Below are positions 10,472-18,124 of a stretch of 43,655 bases of DNA, in pieces. A program made the translations under genes and the position numbers. Position 1 is the first letter of the stretch. The number at the start of each line of letters is the position of its first letter. Source of the DNA: an uncultured Acidobacteriota bacterium (GTDB taxonomy: Bacteria > Acidobacteriota > Vicinamibacteria > Marinacidobacterales > SMYC01); assembly GCA_947259165.1 (NCBI GenBank), contig CAMYKY010000012.1, positions 1-43,655 on the forward strand. Direction: 5' to 3'. The notes under the pieces were generated by a model. That model saw only the letters and a program-made list of their open reading frames with translations. It did not search any database and had not been told where the DNA came from.

Positions 10472-10699
10472 GATGTCGTGGAGGGTGCAGATGTGGGGGT
10501 GATTTAGGCTCGAGACGCGCGCCTCATGCTCGAACCGCGCACGCCTCTCGGGACTCCCAGCTAGGTGCTCCGGAAGAATTTTGATCGCGACCGTACGGTC
10601 GAGCTGGGTATCGCGAGCCTTGTACACCTCGCCCATACCGCCCGCACCGATGGGCGACGTTATCTCGTAAGGGCCAAGCTTGGTGCCGGATTCCAACAT
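10472..10699 (-). pseudogene. Remnant of a Ser/Thr protein kinase (N-terminal lobe only)
   Basis: Translation from the ATG at 10699 gives a canonical kinase start: GTKLGPYEIT, glycine loop IGAGGMGEVYKARD, and the VAIK lysine strand, ending LNHPHICTLHDI. Similarity stops after about 76 residues. The frame continues into unrelated sequence and overlaps the 3' end of the ATPase gene, so the catalytic loop (HRD), DFG and C-lobe are missing. In ARVSSLNHPH one residue appears deleted relative to the usual ARVISSLNHPH. This is best explained as a decayed fragment of one of the many kinases typical of Acidobacteria-like genomes. A complete kinase would need about 190 more residues before any sensor domain. 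Confidence 0.75.
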
Positions 10700-10756
10700 G
10701 CGACTCGGTGTGCATCGTACCGGTGAAAACGTATGAGGGCAACAGTCTTGCGGATG

Positions 10757-10809
10757 TCCCCCTCACCCACTCGCCTTCGGCGAGCGACCTCTCCCCCACG
10801 GGGGAGAGG
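10757..10809. repeat. REP-like palindromic element, copy B
   Basis: TCCCCCTCACCC (10757-10768), a small TCGCC-TTC-GGCGA hairpin, then the perfect stem CCTCTCCCCC/GGGGGAGAGG (10788-10809) with a 2-nt loop. It shares its modules with the copies at 4582 and 37364 and sits directly upstream of the kinase remnant. Confidence 0.65.
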
Positions 10810-10843
10810 TAAGTCTTTGCTCACGGTACTGCGACGATGTCGT

Positions 10844-10897
10844 GGGACTGTCAGGGGCAGTCCCCTTTTCTGTCAGTGCCCTTCATTTCAAGGGGAC
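10844..10897. repeat. Compound inverted repeat at the 3' end of the PPTase gene
   Basis: Two nested palindromes. GGGACTG (10844-10850) pairs with CAGTCCC (10858-10864), followed by CTTTTC on the plus strand, like a short intrinsic terminator. GTCCCCTT (10860-10867) pairs with AAGGGGAC (10890-10897) across the stop codon of the minus-strand PPTase gene. Terminator function is possible but the T-run is short. Confidence 0.4.
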
Positions 10898-11599
10898 GGT
10901 CTCGTGGAGGACGACTCCCACGATCTCGTTTTTGTTGCGGGTGACGCCTGCCGCCAGGGCGTGGCGGCGGCCGACGCTCATGGCAGTGAATTGCCAGCGG
11001 TTCGGGTCGTCGTTCAGTTTCGGGTCGAAGTCGATTGTGATGTCGGCATCGACGCCGAACGAGAACTGCGCTAGCGGGATCGCTAGACCCATGCCACGGG
11101 CTTTGATGTAGGACTCTTTCAACGTCCAGTAGAGAAAGAATCGATCGAGCCTTTCCTCCTCCGGAAGGGCGTGGAGCGCTTCGACTTCCGACGGTGAGAA
11201 GAAACGGTCGGCGACCTCCAATAGCTGGCCGCTTCGTTCTCGATCCTCGACGTCTACTCCTACCTCGCGGTCGCGCGCGACGATCATCGCGATGAGCCCG
11301 TTGGTGTGCGAGAGGTTGAATTTCAACCAACGCGCATCGGCAGGCTCATCGATTTCCGGGCGTCCGTACTCGTTGGTGACGAAGCGCCACGCTTCGGGAG
11401 CCACGTCGGCGTACTTGGATAACACCGTGCGCACGAGCGCTCGGGTCACGAGGCAGCTGTGCTGATCTTTCTCGAAGCGGAACCGGTCGCGTTTTTTTCG
11501 CTCGTCGTCGGTGAGAAGTGCGTCGTAGTCGCGCAGTAGCTTCGGGTCGCGAATCTCGTCCGGTCTTACCAGCCAAAGATGCGCTTCGCGGTCACGGAT
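10883..11599 (-). CDS. Sfp-type 4'-phosphopantetheinyl transferase with non-canonical start
   Basis: Transfers the phosphopantetheine arm of CoA to a carrier protein. Core motifs are FNLSHTNGL, the metal site EVGVDVEDRER and FLYWTLKESYIKARGMGL. The first ATG/GTG/TTG in frame is the GTG at 11449, giving only 188 residues. The same frame continues upstream with genuine family sequence: HLWLVRPDEIRDPKLL, then LLTDDERKKRDRFRF, then CLVTRALVRT. In-frame sequence back to the preceding stop contains no ATG, GTG or TTG. The best-placed candidate is ATC at 11597-11599, giving 238 residues and overlapping the amidohydrolase stop by 8 bp. A base-call error or translation coupled through the CCG-TGA-C junction are alternatives. 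No PKS or NRPS genes are nearby. Confidence 0.8.
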   Translation of the reverse strand: MRDREAHLWLVRPDEIRDPKLLRDYDALLTDDERKKRDRFRFEKDQHSCLVTRALVRTVLSKYADVAPEAWRFVTNEYGRPEIDEPADARWLKFNLSHTNGLIAMIVARDREVGVDVEDRERSGQLLEVADRFFSPSEVEALHALPEEERLDRFFLYWTLKESYIKARGMGLAIPLAQFSFGVDADITIDFDPKLNDDPNRWQFTAMSVGRRHALAAGVTRNKNEIVGVVLHETVPLK

Positions 11600-13304
11600 T
11601 TTCGTATTTCACCTCGCCGCCAATGATCGTGTAGACGACCTCGGTCCCACGGATTTCATCATCGGGAATCGTCATCAAGTCCTTCGACAACACGGTGATA
11701 TCAGCGTACTTCCCCGGCGTCAGCGATCCTTTGACGTCCTCTTCGAACGCCGCGAACGCGTTGCTAATAGTGTAGGAGCGCAACGCTTGCTCGCGGGTCA
11801 TTGCTTCGTCGGCGTTGAAGATGGACCCATCGGGAAGCCGCCGTGTTACGGAGCAATCGAAGCTTGCGATGGGAGAGATCTCCTCGACCGGCGGGTCGGT
11901 GCCGTTTTGTACCATGGCGCCGGATTCGATCATGGAGCGGTAAATGTAGCCGCGCTCTTGGGTGCGCTCTTCACCGAGACGGTCGACGACCCAGGGACCA
12001 TCGGAGCAGGCGAACACGCCTTGAATTCCAGCGATGACGCCGAGCGCGGCAAACCGCGGCAGGTCGTCGGGATGGATGACTTGCGCATGCTCGATGCGCC
12101 AGCGGAAATCGCTCTTGGCGTAGTTCTTTTCGAACTCTTTCTCGTAGATGTCGAAGAGAACGCGAGCGGCGCGATCCCCGATGCCCTGGATTGCCATTTG
12201 GTAATCGTGCTCCATCGCGAGCGCGGCCGACGCCTCGATTTCGGTCACGGGGGTGACTTCGAAGCCGGCACTTCGCGGCAGATCCGCATACGGCTCGAGA
12301 AGCCAGCCACCGTGGGTTCCGAGCGCACCGTCGAGGACTTTCTCGCCGATGGTGCGTACCGTGAGGTAGCCATTGCCGTAGCCCACCATGCGATAGTCGG
12401 CGAGCTTGTCTTTCATGTCCTCGGCGGTCTCTTCGATGGACATGTAGAGCCGAACCGGCAAGTTGCCTTCGTCGGCCATGGTTTTGAGAAGGTCGAGAGT
12501 CTCAAAGCTCGATCCCATATCCTGGAAGCTGGTGATGCCGTTTCTCATGGCGTCATCCGCTGCGAGCTGCACGTGTCGCCGGCTCGCGGCATCGATGTCT
12601 TCCGGCGAGCGCTGCGCTTGATAGTCGGCGAGTGCGTCCCGAACGGGATCGGCGGAGCCTTCGCGGAGCATGCCAATTAGATTGCCGTCAGCGTTGCGAA
12701 CCATCTCACCGCCGGAAGGATCTTTGCTGTCACGCGTCAGCCCAGCTGCTTCCAATGCTTTGGCATTCACGAAAACGCCGTGGCCGCTCGTGTGGCTGAG
12801 GAAGACCGGATTGTCTGGGCTCACCGCGCTCAACGTGTCGTGCGTCGGCAGGCCTTCCACGTTCGGTTCCGGGCGAGACTCCCATTTGTCCTGATGCCAC
12901 CCGCGGCCGACGATCCATTCTCCCGGTGCGGCGTCGGCGACCGCTTCATCGACCATCGACACGATATGGTCCCAATCGCGTGCGTAACGCAGGTCGAGCT
13001 CCATCAGAGATGCGCCGTAGCTCATGTAGTGTCCGTGCCCTTCAATGAGGCCGGGTACCGCGAGCAGGCCTTCGAGGTCGATCACACGGGTGTCGTCTCC
13101 CACGTAAGTCTCGATCTCAGCGTCGCTTCCGACGGCGAGGATCAGACCGTCTTTGGCTGCAAGCGCCTGGGCCTCGGGCATGTCGTCATCGACCGTCACG
13201 ATTTTGCCGTGAAGGAGCACCAAGTCCGCGGGCTCGGGACCCGACGGACCACCGCAACCGGCGAGCGCCAGCATCGAAGCGAAGCAAAATCCGAGATATC
13301 TCAT
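11592..13304 (-). CDS. Amidohydrolase family 3 lipoprotein (YtcJ-like)
   Basis: 570 residues. The N-terminus MRYLGFCFASMLALAGCGG has a perfect lipobox (LAGC), so it is a lipid-anchored envelope protein. It is an Amidohydro_3 (NfdA/YtcJ) TIM-barrel hydrolase: LVLLHGKIVTVDD, GLIEGHGHYM with the HxH pair, VGRGWHQDKWE, RWRIEHAQ and NGTDPPVEEISP. Unusually, the expected His of the HAIGDRA motif is Gln (IQGIGDRA), so one presumed metal ligand is missing; the paralogue at 31968 keeps it. Substrate of the family is poorly defined (N-substituted amides, formamides). A 135-bp gap separates it from the upstream permease gene, so it may have its own promoter; the PPTase gene overlaps its 3' end. Confidence 0.88.
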   Translation of the reverse strand: MRYLGFCFASMLALAGCGGPSGPEPADLVLLHGKIVTVDDDMPEAQALAAKDGLILAVGSDAEIETYVGDDTRVIDLEGLLAVPGLIEGHGHYMSYGASLMELDLRYARDWDHIVSMVDEAVADAAPGEWIVGRGWHQDKWESRPEPNVEGLPTHDTLSAVSPDNPVFLSHTSGHGVFVNAKALEAAGLTRDSKDPSGGEMVRNADGNLIGMLREGSADPVRDALADYQAQRSPEDIDAASRRHVQLAADDAMRNGITSFQDMGSSFETLDLLKTMADEGNLPVRLYMSIEETAEDMKDKLADYRMVGYGNGYLTVRTIGEKVLDGALGTHGGWLLEPYADLPRSAGFEVTPVTEIEASAALAMEHDYQMAIQGIGDRAARVLFDIYEKEFEKNYAKSDFRWRIEHAQVIHPDDLPRFAALGVIAGIQGVFACSDGPWVVDRLGEERTQERGYIYRSMIESGAMVQNGTDPPVEEISPIASFDCSVTRRLPDGSIFNADEAMTREQALRSYTISNAFAAFEEDVKGSLTPGKYADITVLSKDLMTIPDDEIRGTEVVYTIIGGEVKYENP

Positions 13305-13439
13305 AGCCCGGCGAGTCTACATCAGGTCAGAGAAGTTTTTCGTCGCAGGGTTTCCACCGCGGGCGTTTCACCTTGTGATTTCGTCATCGCCGGCCGCTCA
13401 GGAGCGAATCGCCGCCATGCCGGAGCTCATCGCGATCTA

Positions 13440-14795
13440 TCACTTGTTCGGAGATCCGGCACTGCCTCTCGCGATCCACAGGTAGACGGGGAGTCCTAGC
13501 GCGGTGATCCCGACGCCGAGAAACGTGTCGAGCGGGTTGTAAACCGCGGCGTTCACCATCAATAGCGTCATGACAACGATGAACACCAACGGTACGACGG
13601 GGTAGCCGGGCGTCAAGTACTGGCCGGGGTTCTCCAGAGCGCGCCGTCTCAAGCGGAACACGGCGGCCACGGTCGCGACGTTGATGAGCTGCAGAGGAAC
13701 GAGGATGAACGAGACGAGCCGGTCGAAGGTTTGGAAGAACAAGATCGCGATCACGGAGAGTGCCGCACTGAAAAGGATGGCGTTCGCGGGGACTCCGGAT
13801 TTCGGAGATATGTAAGCGATCCGGCTAAACATACCGCCTCCGCGCGGGGAGTCTTTGTACTGAGACGCTGGAGCGTAGACGATGCGTGGCGCGGTCATGA
13901 CCAGTCCACCCAGAGCGCCAAAGATTGAGATCATGATGAACGCGCTCACTGCATTGCCGGCGGCATCGCCGAAGGTCGCAGCCGCGAGGGTGGTCGCGGC
14001 GGTGGCGCCTTGTTCCCGCATCACCGAGAGCGGCATGATGCGCAAGAACGCGTAGTTGACGATCAAGTAGAGCACCATGATGCCGGACACACCGAGCCCG
14101 AGTCCCAGCGGGAGCGTCTTCTTCGGATTGTCGACCTCGCCGGCGACGTGAGTGACGTCGGTCCAACCGTCGTAAGTGAAAAACACAGCCGCGACCCCTA
14201 ACCCGACGAAGCGCAGAAGCGCCGGGAGGCCGGAGGATGCCGGGCTGCTGGTGACGCCGCTCGGTGCCACGGCTTCGGCGAGAAGAAAGCTTCCTCCGAC
14301 GAGGACCAAAACGCCGGTGATCTTGATGGTCGTCAGAACGATTTGCGCCCGTCCTCCCCACTGGACGCCCATCAAGTTGATCCCGGCGAAGACGGCGACG
14401 GCGATGATTGCCCAAAGTGGCGCCGGACCGGCCGCGTCACCAAGGAAGCTCACGACGAACTCTCCGAAAACAATTGCGATACCGGCGATGGAGCCGGGCG
14501 CGCTGACCCACGCCTCCATCCATGCTTTGACGAAGCCCCAGGCCGGACCGAAGGCCTCGTTCATGATGTGGTAAGTGGAGCCGGCGCGCGGGAACAACGA
14601 TGCCAGCTCGCCGAGGGTGAGGGCGCCACAAAGCACGATGAGTCCACACAGTGACCAAATGAAGTAAACCTGCCAGGGACGCTCTGTGACTCGAGCGAGC
14701 TCGCCCGGAGTGAAGAAGATGCCCGAGCCAAGCATGTCTCCCATAACCACGGCCATGACGGCCGCAAGACCGAGTTGGCGCCGGAGTGTCGTCAT
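13440..14795 (-). CDS. APC-family amino acid permease
   Basis: About 451 residues and twelve membrane helices. MTTLRRQLGLAAVMAVVMGD leads into the helix-1 break MLGSGIFFTPGELA (G-x-G-I-F), the canonical APC/LAT substrate site; FFTYDGWTDVTHVAGEVDNP is the conserved helix-6 region. The ATG at 14795 is chosen because it overlaps the Rieske stop as ATGA (14792-14795). The longer frame upstream would run through the Rieske gene in another frame and carries no family sequence. It resembles the serine/threonine or LAT-type exchangers. Translational coupling with the Rieske gene is likely; substrate unknown. Confidence 0.87.
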   Translation of the reverse strand: MTTLRRQLGLAAVMAVVMGDMLGSGIFFTPGELARVTERPWQVYFIWSLCGLIVLCGALTLGELASLFPRAGSTYHIMNEAFGPAWGFVKAWMEAWVSAPGSIAGIAIVFGEFVVSFLGDAAGPAPLWAIIAVAVFAGINLMGVQWGGRAQIVLTTIKITGVLVLVGGSFLLAEAVAPSGVTSSPASSGLPALLRFVGLGVAAVFFTYDGWTDVTHVAGEVDNPKKTLPLGLGLGVSGIMVLYLIVNYAFLRIMPLSVMREQGATAATTLAAATFGDAAGNAVSAFIMISIFGALGGLVMTAPRIVYAPASQYKDSPRGGGMFSRIAYISPKSGVPANAILFSAALSVIAILFFQTFDRLVSFILVPLQLINVATVAAVFRLRRRALENPGQYLTPGYPVVPLVFIVVMTLLMVNAAVYNPLDTFLGVGITALGLPVYLWIARGSAGSPNK

Positions 14796-15175
14796 CCGAC
14801 GGTCACCACCCCGTGCCGAACGGTGAGCGGCACTTGCTGAAGCGTTTCCCCGACGCAAGGTCCGGCGATGCAATGGCCGTCGTCGAAGTTGAACAGCGCA
14901 CCGTGGTTGGAGCACAAAATGAATTGCTTGTCCGCACTCACGAATCGATCGGGAAAGTAGTTGAGTGGGATGTGCTGGTGTGGGCAAGTATTGACGTAGC
15001 CCCAGACACTATCACCGCGTCGCACGACGAACATACGGAATGGCCAGACCGCATCGGCACCTCGGCCGTCGCCGTTTGCGATGACGAGCTCCTTGCCTGC
15101 ATCGGGCTCGAGCTCCTCGAGTTTGCACAGCTCGGTCCCGCGCGCGGGAGCATTCTCGTGGTCCGTCCAATTCAC
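14792..15175 (-). CDS. Small Rieske [2Fe-2S] protein
   Basis: 127 residues with a complete Rieske centre: TCPHQHIPLNY (Cys64, His66) and LCSNHGALFNFDDGHCIAGP (Cys88, His91). The 21-residue spacing between the two halves is longer than in bc1 Rieske proteins but usual for the stand-alone ferredoxin-like group. There is no transmembrane helix or signal, so it is a soluble cytosolic electron carrier or a component of an oxygenase. No oxygenase partner is visible. It lies 33 bp after the CobT-like gene and overlaps the permease gene by 4 bp. Function in this operon is unknown. Confidence 0.88.
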   Translation of the reverse strand: MNWTDHENAPARGTELCKLEELEPDAGKELVIANGDGRGADAVWPFRMFVVRRGDSVWGYVNTCPHQHIPLNYFPDRFVSADKQFILCSNHGALFNFDDGHCIAGPCVGETLQQVPLTVRHGVVTVG

Positions 15176-15208
15176 TCCGCCCGAACATATGGGCGTAGCG
15201 TTTTGATG

Positions 15209-16876
15209 TCAACTTTGACGGAGAAACAGCTCCTCGAGTTGCTCGACCATCGCGGCGCCGAGATCTTCCGGGCTAGCGACGGTGATGGAGCGGCGATAGT
15301 AACGGGTGACGTCGTGGCCAATGCCGATCGCGACGAGCTCGATGGGAGAGTAGGCCTCGATCGCGGCAATCACGGAGCGCAAGTGACGGTCGAGAAAACT
15401 CCGATCGTTCGCGGAGATCGTCGAGTCATCGATAGGCGCTCCGTCCGAGATCACCATGAGGATGCGACGAGCCTCCCGCCGAGCTACGAGCCGGCCGTGA
15501 GCCCAGAGAAGAGCTTCGCCATCGATGTTCTCCCGAAGGAGGTCGGGGTGTAGCATGACGCCGAGTCTGCGGCGCGCGCGCCGCCAAGGAACGGACGCCG
15601 ACTTATAGATGATGTGTCGCAGGTCGTTGAGCCGCCCTGGGGTCTCGGGCTTGCCGAGCTCGCTCCACTTTCTGCGCGACTCTCCTCCTTTCCACGCCTT
15701 GGTGGTGAAGCCGAGAATCTCGACTTTCACGCCGCATCGCTCGAGTGTTTGAGCGAGCAGGTCGGTGCAAAGCGCGGCGGTCGTGATGGGGACCCCGCGC
15801 ATCGATCCCGAGTTGTCAACGAGCAGACTCACCACCGTATCGGGGAATTCGGACTTTTGCTCGCGTTTGAACGACAAGGGCTGATGCGGCGTGGCGACGA
15901 CGCGCGCGAGTCGGCCGGAGTCGAGGATGCCGTCTTCGAGGTCGAACACCCAGGAGCGGCTTTGTCGTGCGAGGAGCTGGCGTTGCAGTCGGTGGGCTAG
16001 CTGTGCGATCCCGCCACCTACCGTACGTAGCAACGCGTCGAGCTTGCGCCGCAGACGCAGCAGGTCGTCGGGGTTGGTCAGTCGATGGGCGTCGATGACT
16101 TCGTCGAACTCCCGCGTGAACACGCTGTAGCGGGCGCTCTCGGCCTCCAGTGCCTTGGCGTCGGGGAGGCTGAGCTTGGGCCGCGTTTCCCATCGGCGCT
16201 TGGGGTGGTGGATGAGCGCTTCCGAGCCGTTGGGCTCGCCTTGTTCCGTACGGTCCTCCCCGCGCTCGGGATCGTGGGGTTTCGGCGTTAGGACGGGCGG
16301 TACTTCGAGGGCGGATTTCGGAAACCGCGCCACGAGTCTCAACGTCTGGGCGGCAAACGCTTCCTGATCGTGGACCTGGCGCGTCATCTCCATGAGCTCA
16401 GAGCGCGCGTGCTGATTGAACCAGGGTCGCCACAGCTCGATCATCATCAACGCGGGTCGCGGTGGGGGCGCGCCGGTGAGCCATTCGCGTACCATGAGCC
16501 GGACCACGTCGGCGAGTGGCGCCTCGTCGCGCTCGACAATGTGGTCGAGGTCGGCATCCCGGTAGCGCAGAGTGAGCTCGGCATCTAGATTCACGCGGAC
16601 ACCGTCGTACTCGTCGCCACCGAGAGCATCGACCCGCGCCTGTTCTGCTGCTTCGAGAATGGATCGCGCGGGCTCGGAGCTGGGCAGTGTTTGGGCGTGG
16701 GTCTCGGCGTCGTGGAACCGCTCTTTCATCGCGGCGGCATCGGCGGTTCCTCGCACCCGCGCCACGTGAGTGGGTTCCTCCGGCCGCGGCGGTGGCAGAT
16801 TGAGCTTGAGACTGTGTTGGTGTGCTAGAGCACGCGCGGCCGCGGCAACTGCGCGTCGGAAGCTATCCTCCGGCAT
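15209..16876 (-). CDS. CobT-like VWA protein (cobaltochelatase subunit family)
   Basis: 555 residues. It follows aerobic cobaltochelatase CobT: an N-terminal helical part ([15 protein letters not shown]), a charged middle, and a C-terminal von Willebrand A domain with [16 protein letters not shown] (about 350-360), the block [17 protein letters not shown] and [13 protein letters not shown]. In cobalamin synthesis CobT works with CobS (AAA+) and CobN (metal-binding) to insert cobalt. Here only the CobS-like partner is present, 9 bp upstream; no CobN or other cob gene is visible. It may therefore remodel another client, as orphan CobST pairs and the related MoxR-VWA pairs are thought to. Gene symbol withheld because the cobalamin role is unsupported. 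Confidence 0.85.
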   Translation of the reverse strand: MPEDSFRRAVAAAARALAHQHSLKLNLPPPRPEEPTHVARVRGTADAAAMKERFHDAETHAQTLPSSEPARSILEAAEQARVDALGGDEYDGVRVNLDAELTLRYRDADLDHIVERDEAPLADVVRLMVREWLTGAPPPRPALMMIELWRPWFNQHARSELMEMTRQVHDQEAFAAQTLRLVARFPKSALEVPPVLTPKPHDPERGEDRTEQGEPNGSEALIHHPKRRWETRPKLSLPDAKALEAESARYSVFTREFDEVIDAHRLTNPDDLLRLRRKLDALLRTVGGGIAQLAHRLQRQLLARQSRSWVFDLEDGILDSGRLARVVATPHQPLSFKREQKSEFPDTVVSLLVDNSGSMRGVPITTAALCTDLLAQTLERCGVKVEILGFTTKAWKGGESRRKWSELGKPETPGRLNDLRHIIYKSASVPWRRARRRLGVMLHPDLLRENIDGEALLWAHGRLVARREARRILMVISDGAPIDDSTISANDRSFLDRHLRSVIAAIEAYSPIELVAIGIGHDVTRYYRRSITVASPEDLGAAMVEQLEELFLRQS

Positions 16877-16885
16877 CGACCCGAG

Positions 16886-17878
16886 CTACGAAATCGGCTC
16901 TCGGGGAGCGGCCGAGGACTCCGGAAGCTCGATGCCGAACACGCGCTGATAGTACTCGGCGACGATCGATCGCTCGGACTCGTCGCACTTGTTGAGAAAG
17001 GTCACGCGAAAGGCGAACGCGGGGTCGTCTTCGAAGATCACCGTGTTCTCGGCCCAGGTGATGACCGTCCTGGGCGACATGACTGTGGACAAGTCACCGG
17101 CGGCGAAACCCTCACGAGTCAACGCGGCGAGCGAGACCATCTGTTGAACGATCTTGCGTCCCTGATCCGTGTCGTAAACGGGCACTTTCGACAAAACGAT
17201 TTGAGACTCGACATCAGCTTCGATGTAATTCAACGTGACGACGACGTTCCAGCGGTCGAGCTGTCCCTGGTTGAGCTGCAGCGTTCCCGGATAGAGGCCG
17301 GTGGTGTCGCCGAGACCCACCGTGTTCGACGTCGCGAATAGACGGAACGCCGGGTGAGGCCAAATCACTTTGTTCTCGTCGAGAAGCGTGAGCTTGCCGC
17401 GGACTTCGAGCACTCTCTGGATCACGAACATGACATCCGGTCGCCCCGCGTCGTACTCGTCGAACACGAGCGCGGTTGGAGATTGGAGCGCACGAGGGAG
17501 CATCCCCTGGCGGAACTCGGTCACCTGCCGTCCGTCTTGGATGACGATCGCATCGCGCCCGACGAGGTCGATCCGACTGATATGACTGTCGAGGTTGATG
17601 CGGACGCAGGGCCAGTTCAAACGCGCTGCGACCTGCTCGATATGCGTCGACTTGCCCGTGCCGTGGTACCCCTGAATCAAGACCCGACGGTTGTATGCAA
17701 AGCCGGCAAGGATCGCGAGCGTCGTTTCGTGGTTGAACGAGTACGTCTCGTCGAGCTCAGGTACCAGAGGCGTCGGCTGCGAAAACGCCGGAACATTCAG
17801 ATCCGTGTCGAACCCAAAAACTTGGCGCACCGAAATCTGGATATCGGGACGATTCGGCGCCGCTTCGGTCTCATGCAT
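16886..17878 (-). CDS. CobS-like AAA+ ATPase
   Basis: About 330 residues, starting at the ATG of [12 protein letters not shown]; the frame upstream has no family sequence. It is an AAA+ ATPase of the CobS/MoxR group: a conserved N-terminal stretch [19 protein letters not shown] diagnostic of CobS, Walker [10 protein letters not shown] (70-78), Walker [11 protein letters not shown], sensor [11 protein letters not shown] and [12 protein letters not shown] with the CobS-type arginine region. It would form a hexameric ring that drives the CobT-like VWA partner encoded 9 bp downstream. It heads the minus-strand gene run and is divergent from the MBL gene. Cobalt chelation is not supported by neighbours. 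Confidence 0.87.
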   Translation of the reverse strand: MHETEAAPNRPDIQISVRQVFGFDTDLNVPAFSQPTPLVPELDETYSFNHETTLAILAGFAYNRRVLIQGYHGTGKSTHIEQVAARLNWPCVRINLDSHISRIDLVGRDAIVIQDGRQVTEFRQGMLPRALQSPTALVFDEYDAGRPDVMFVIQRVLEVRGKLTLLDENKVIWPHPAFRLFATSNTVGLGDTTGLYPGTLQLNQGQLDRWNVVVTLNYIEADVESQIVLSKVPVYDTDQGRKIVQQMVSLAALTREGFAAGDLSTVMSPRTVITWAENTVIFEDDPAFAFRVTFLNKCDESERSIVAEYYQRVFGIELPESSAAPREPIS

Positions 17879-17977
17879 GTTGTTTCGTGATCTTTGAGGG
17901 GACCCCAATGATACTGGGTGTTGGGTGGCGACGTCCACCCCCGAAGCTAAAGCCGGTCCCACCTGCTACGAATCCCT

Positions 17978-18078
17978 CCCGTTCCCGTCCCCGGTCCCGA
18001 TAAACATCGGAAAACGAGCTCTCTTTCGGCGTGCCCCCGACGATGATGTTCTAAGAACCGGGAACGGGAACGGGAACG
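17978..18078. repeat. Imperfect GC-rich inverted repeat between the CobS-like and MBL genes
   Basis: Left arm around GTTCCCGTCCCCGGTCCCG (17981-17999); right arm around CGGGAACGGGAACGGGAAC (18059-18077), built from three GGGAAC hexamers. The loop of about 60 nt contains no gene. The hexamer repeats suggest a dispersed palindromic repeat unlike the REP-like family seen elsewhere in the window. Confidence 0.5.
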
Positions 18079-18108
18079 AAACCCCTCAGCACTCAGCGCC
18101 GGTGCTCG

Positions 18109-18124
18109 TGTTACGCTCACAAAG
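18109..18124 (+). promoter_or_regulatory. Extended -10 placing the start point at the GTG codon
   Basis: TG-T-TACGCT (18109-18117) resembles an extended -10. Transcription would begin 6-7 nt downstream, at or next to the GTG start at 18124. No Shine-Dalgarno sequence is visible before that GTG. Both facts fit a leaderless mRNA. Confidence 0.35.

Noticed and set aside
11787..12680. 297-codon plus-strand open frame opposite the amidohydrolase
   Set aside because: Mirror frame of a motif-complete gene, with no recognisable domain or ribosome-binding site.
10883..13304. A deliberate amidohydrolase-PPTase fusion by +1 frameshift
   Set aside because: The amidohydrolase is an exported lipoprotein and PPTases act in the cytosol, so a fusion makes little sense; kept only as one explanation for the missing start codon.
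14796..14987. 64-residue N-terminal extension of the second permease
   Set aside because: It overlaps the Rieske gene in another frame and is Arg-rich; the ATG at 14795 with ATGA coupling starts true family sequence.
15209..17878. Calling the pair true cobalamin genes cobS and cobT
   Set aside because: No CobN or other cobalamin gene is in the window, so only family membership is claimed.
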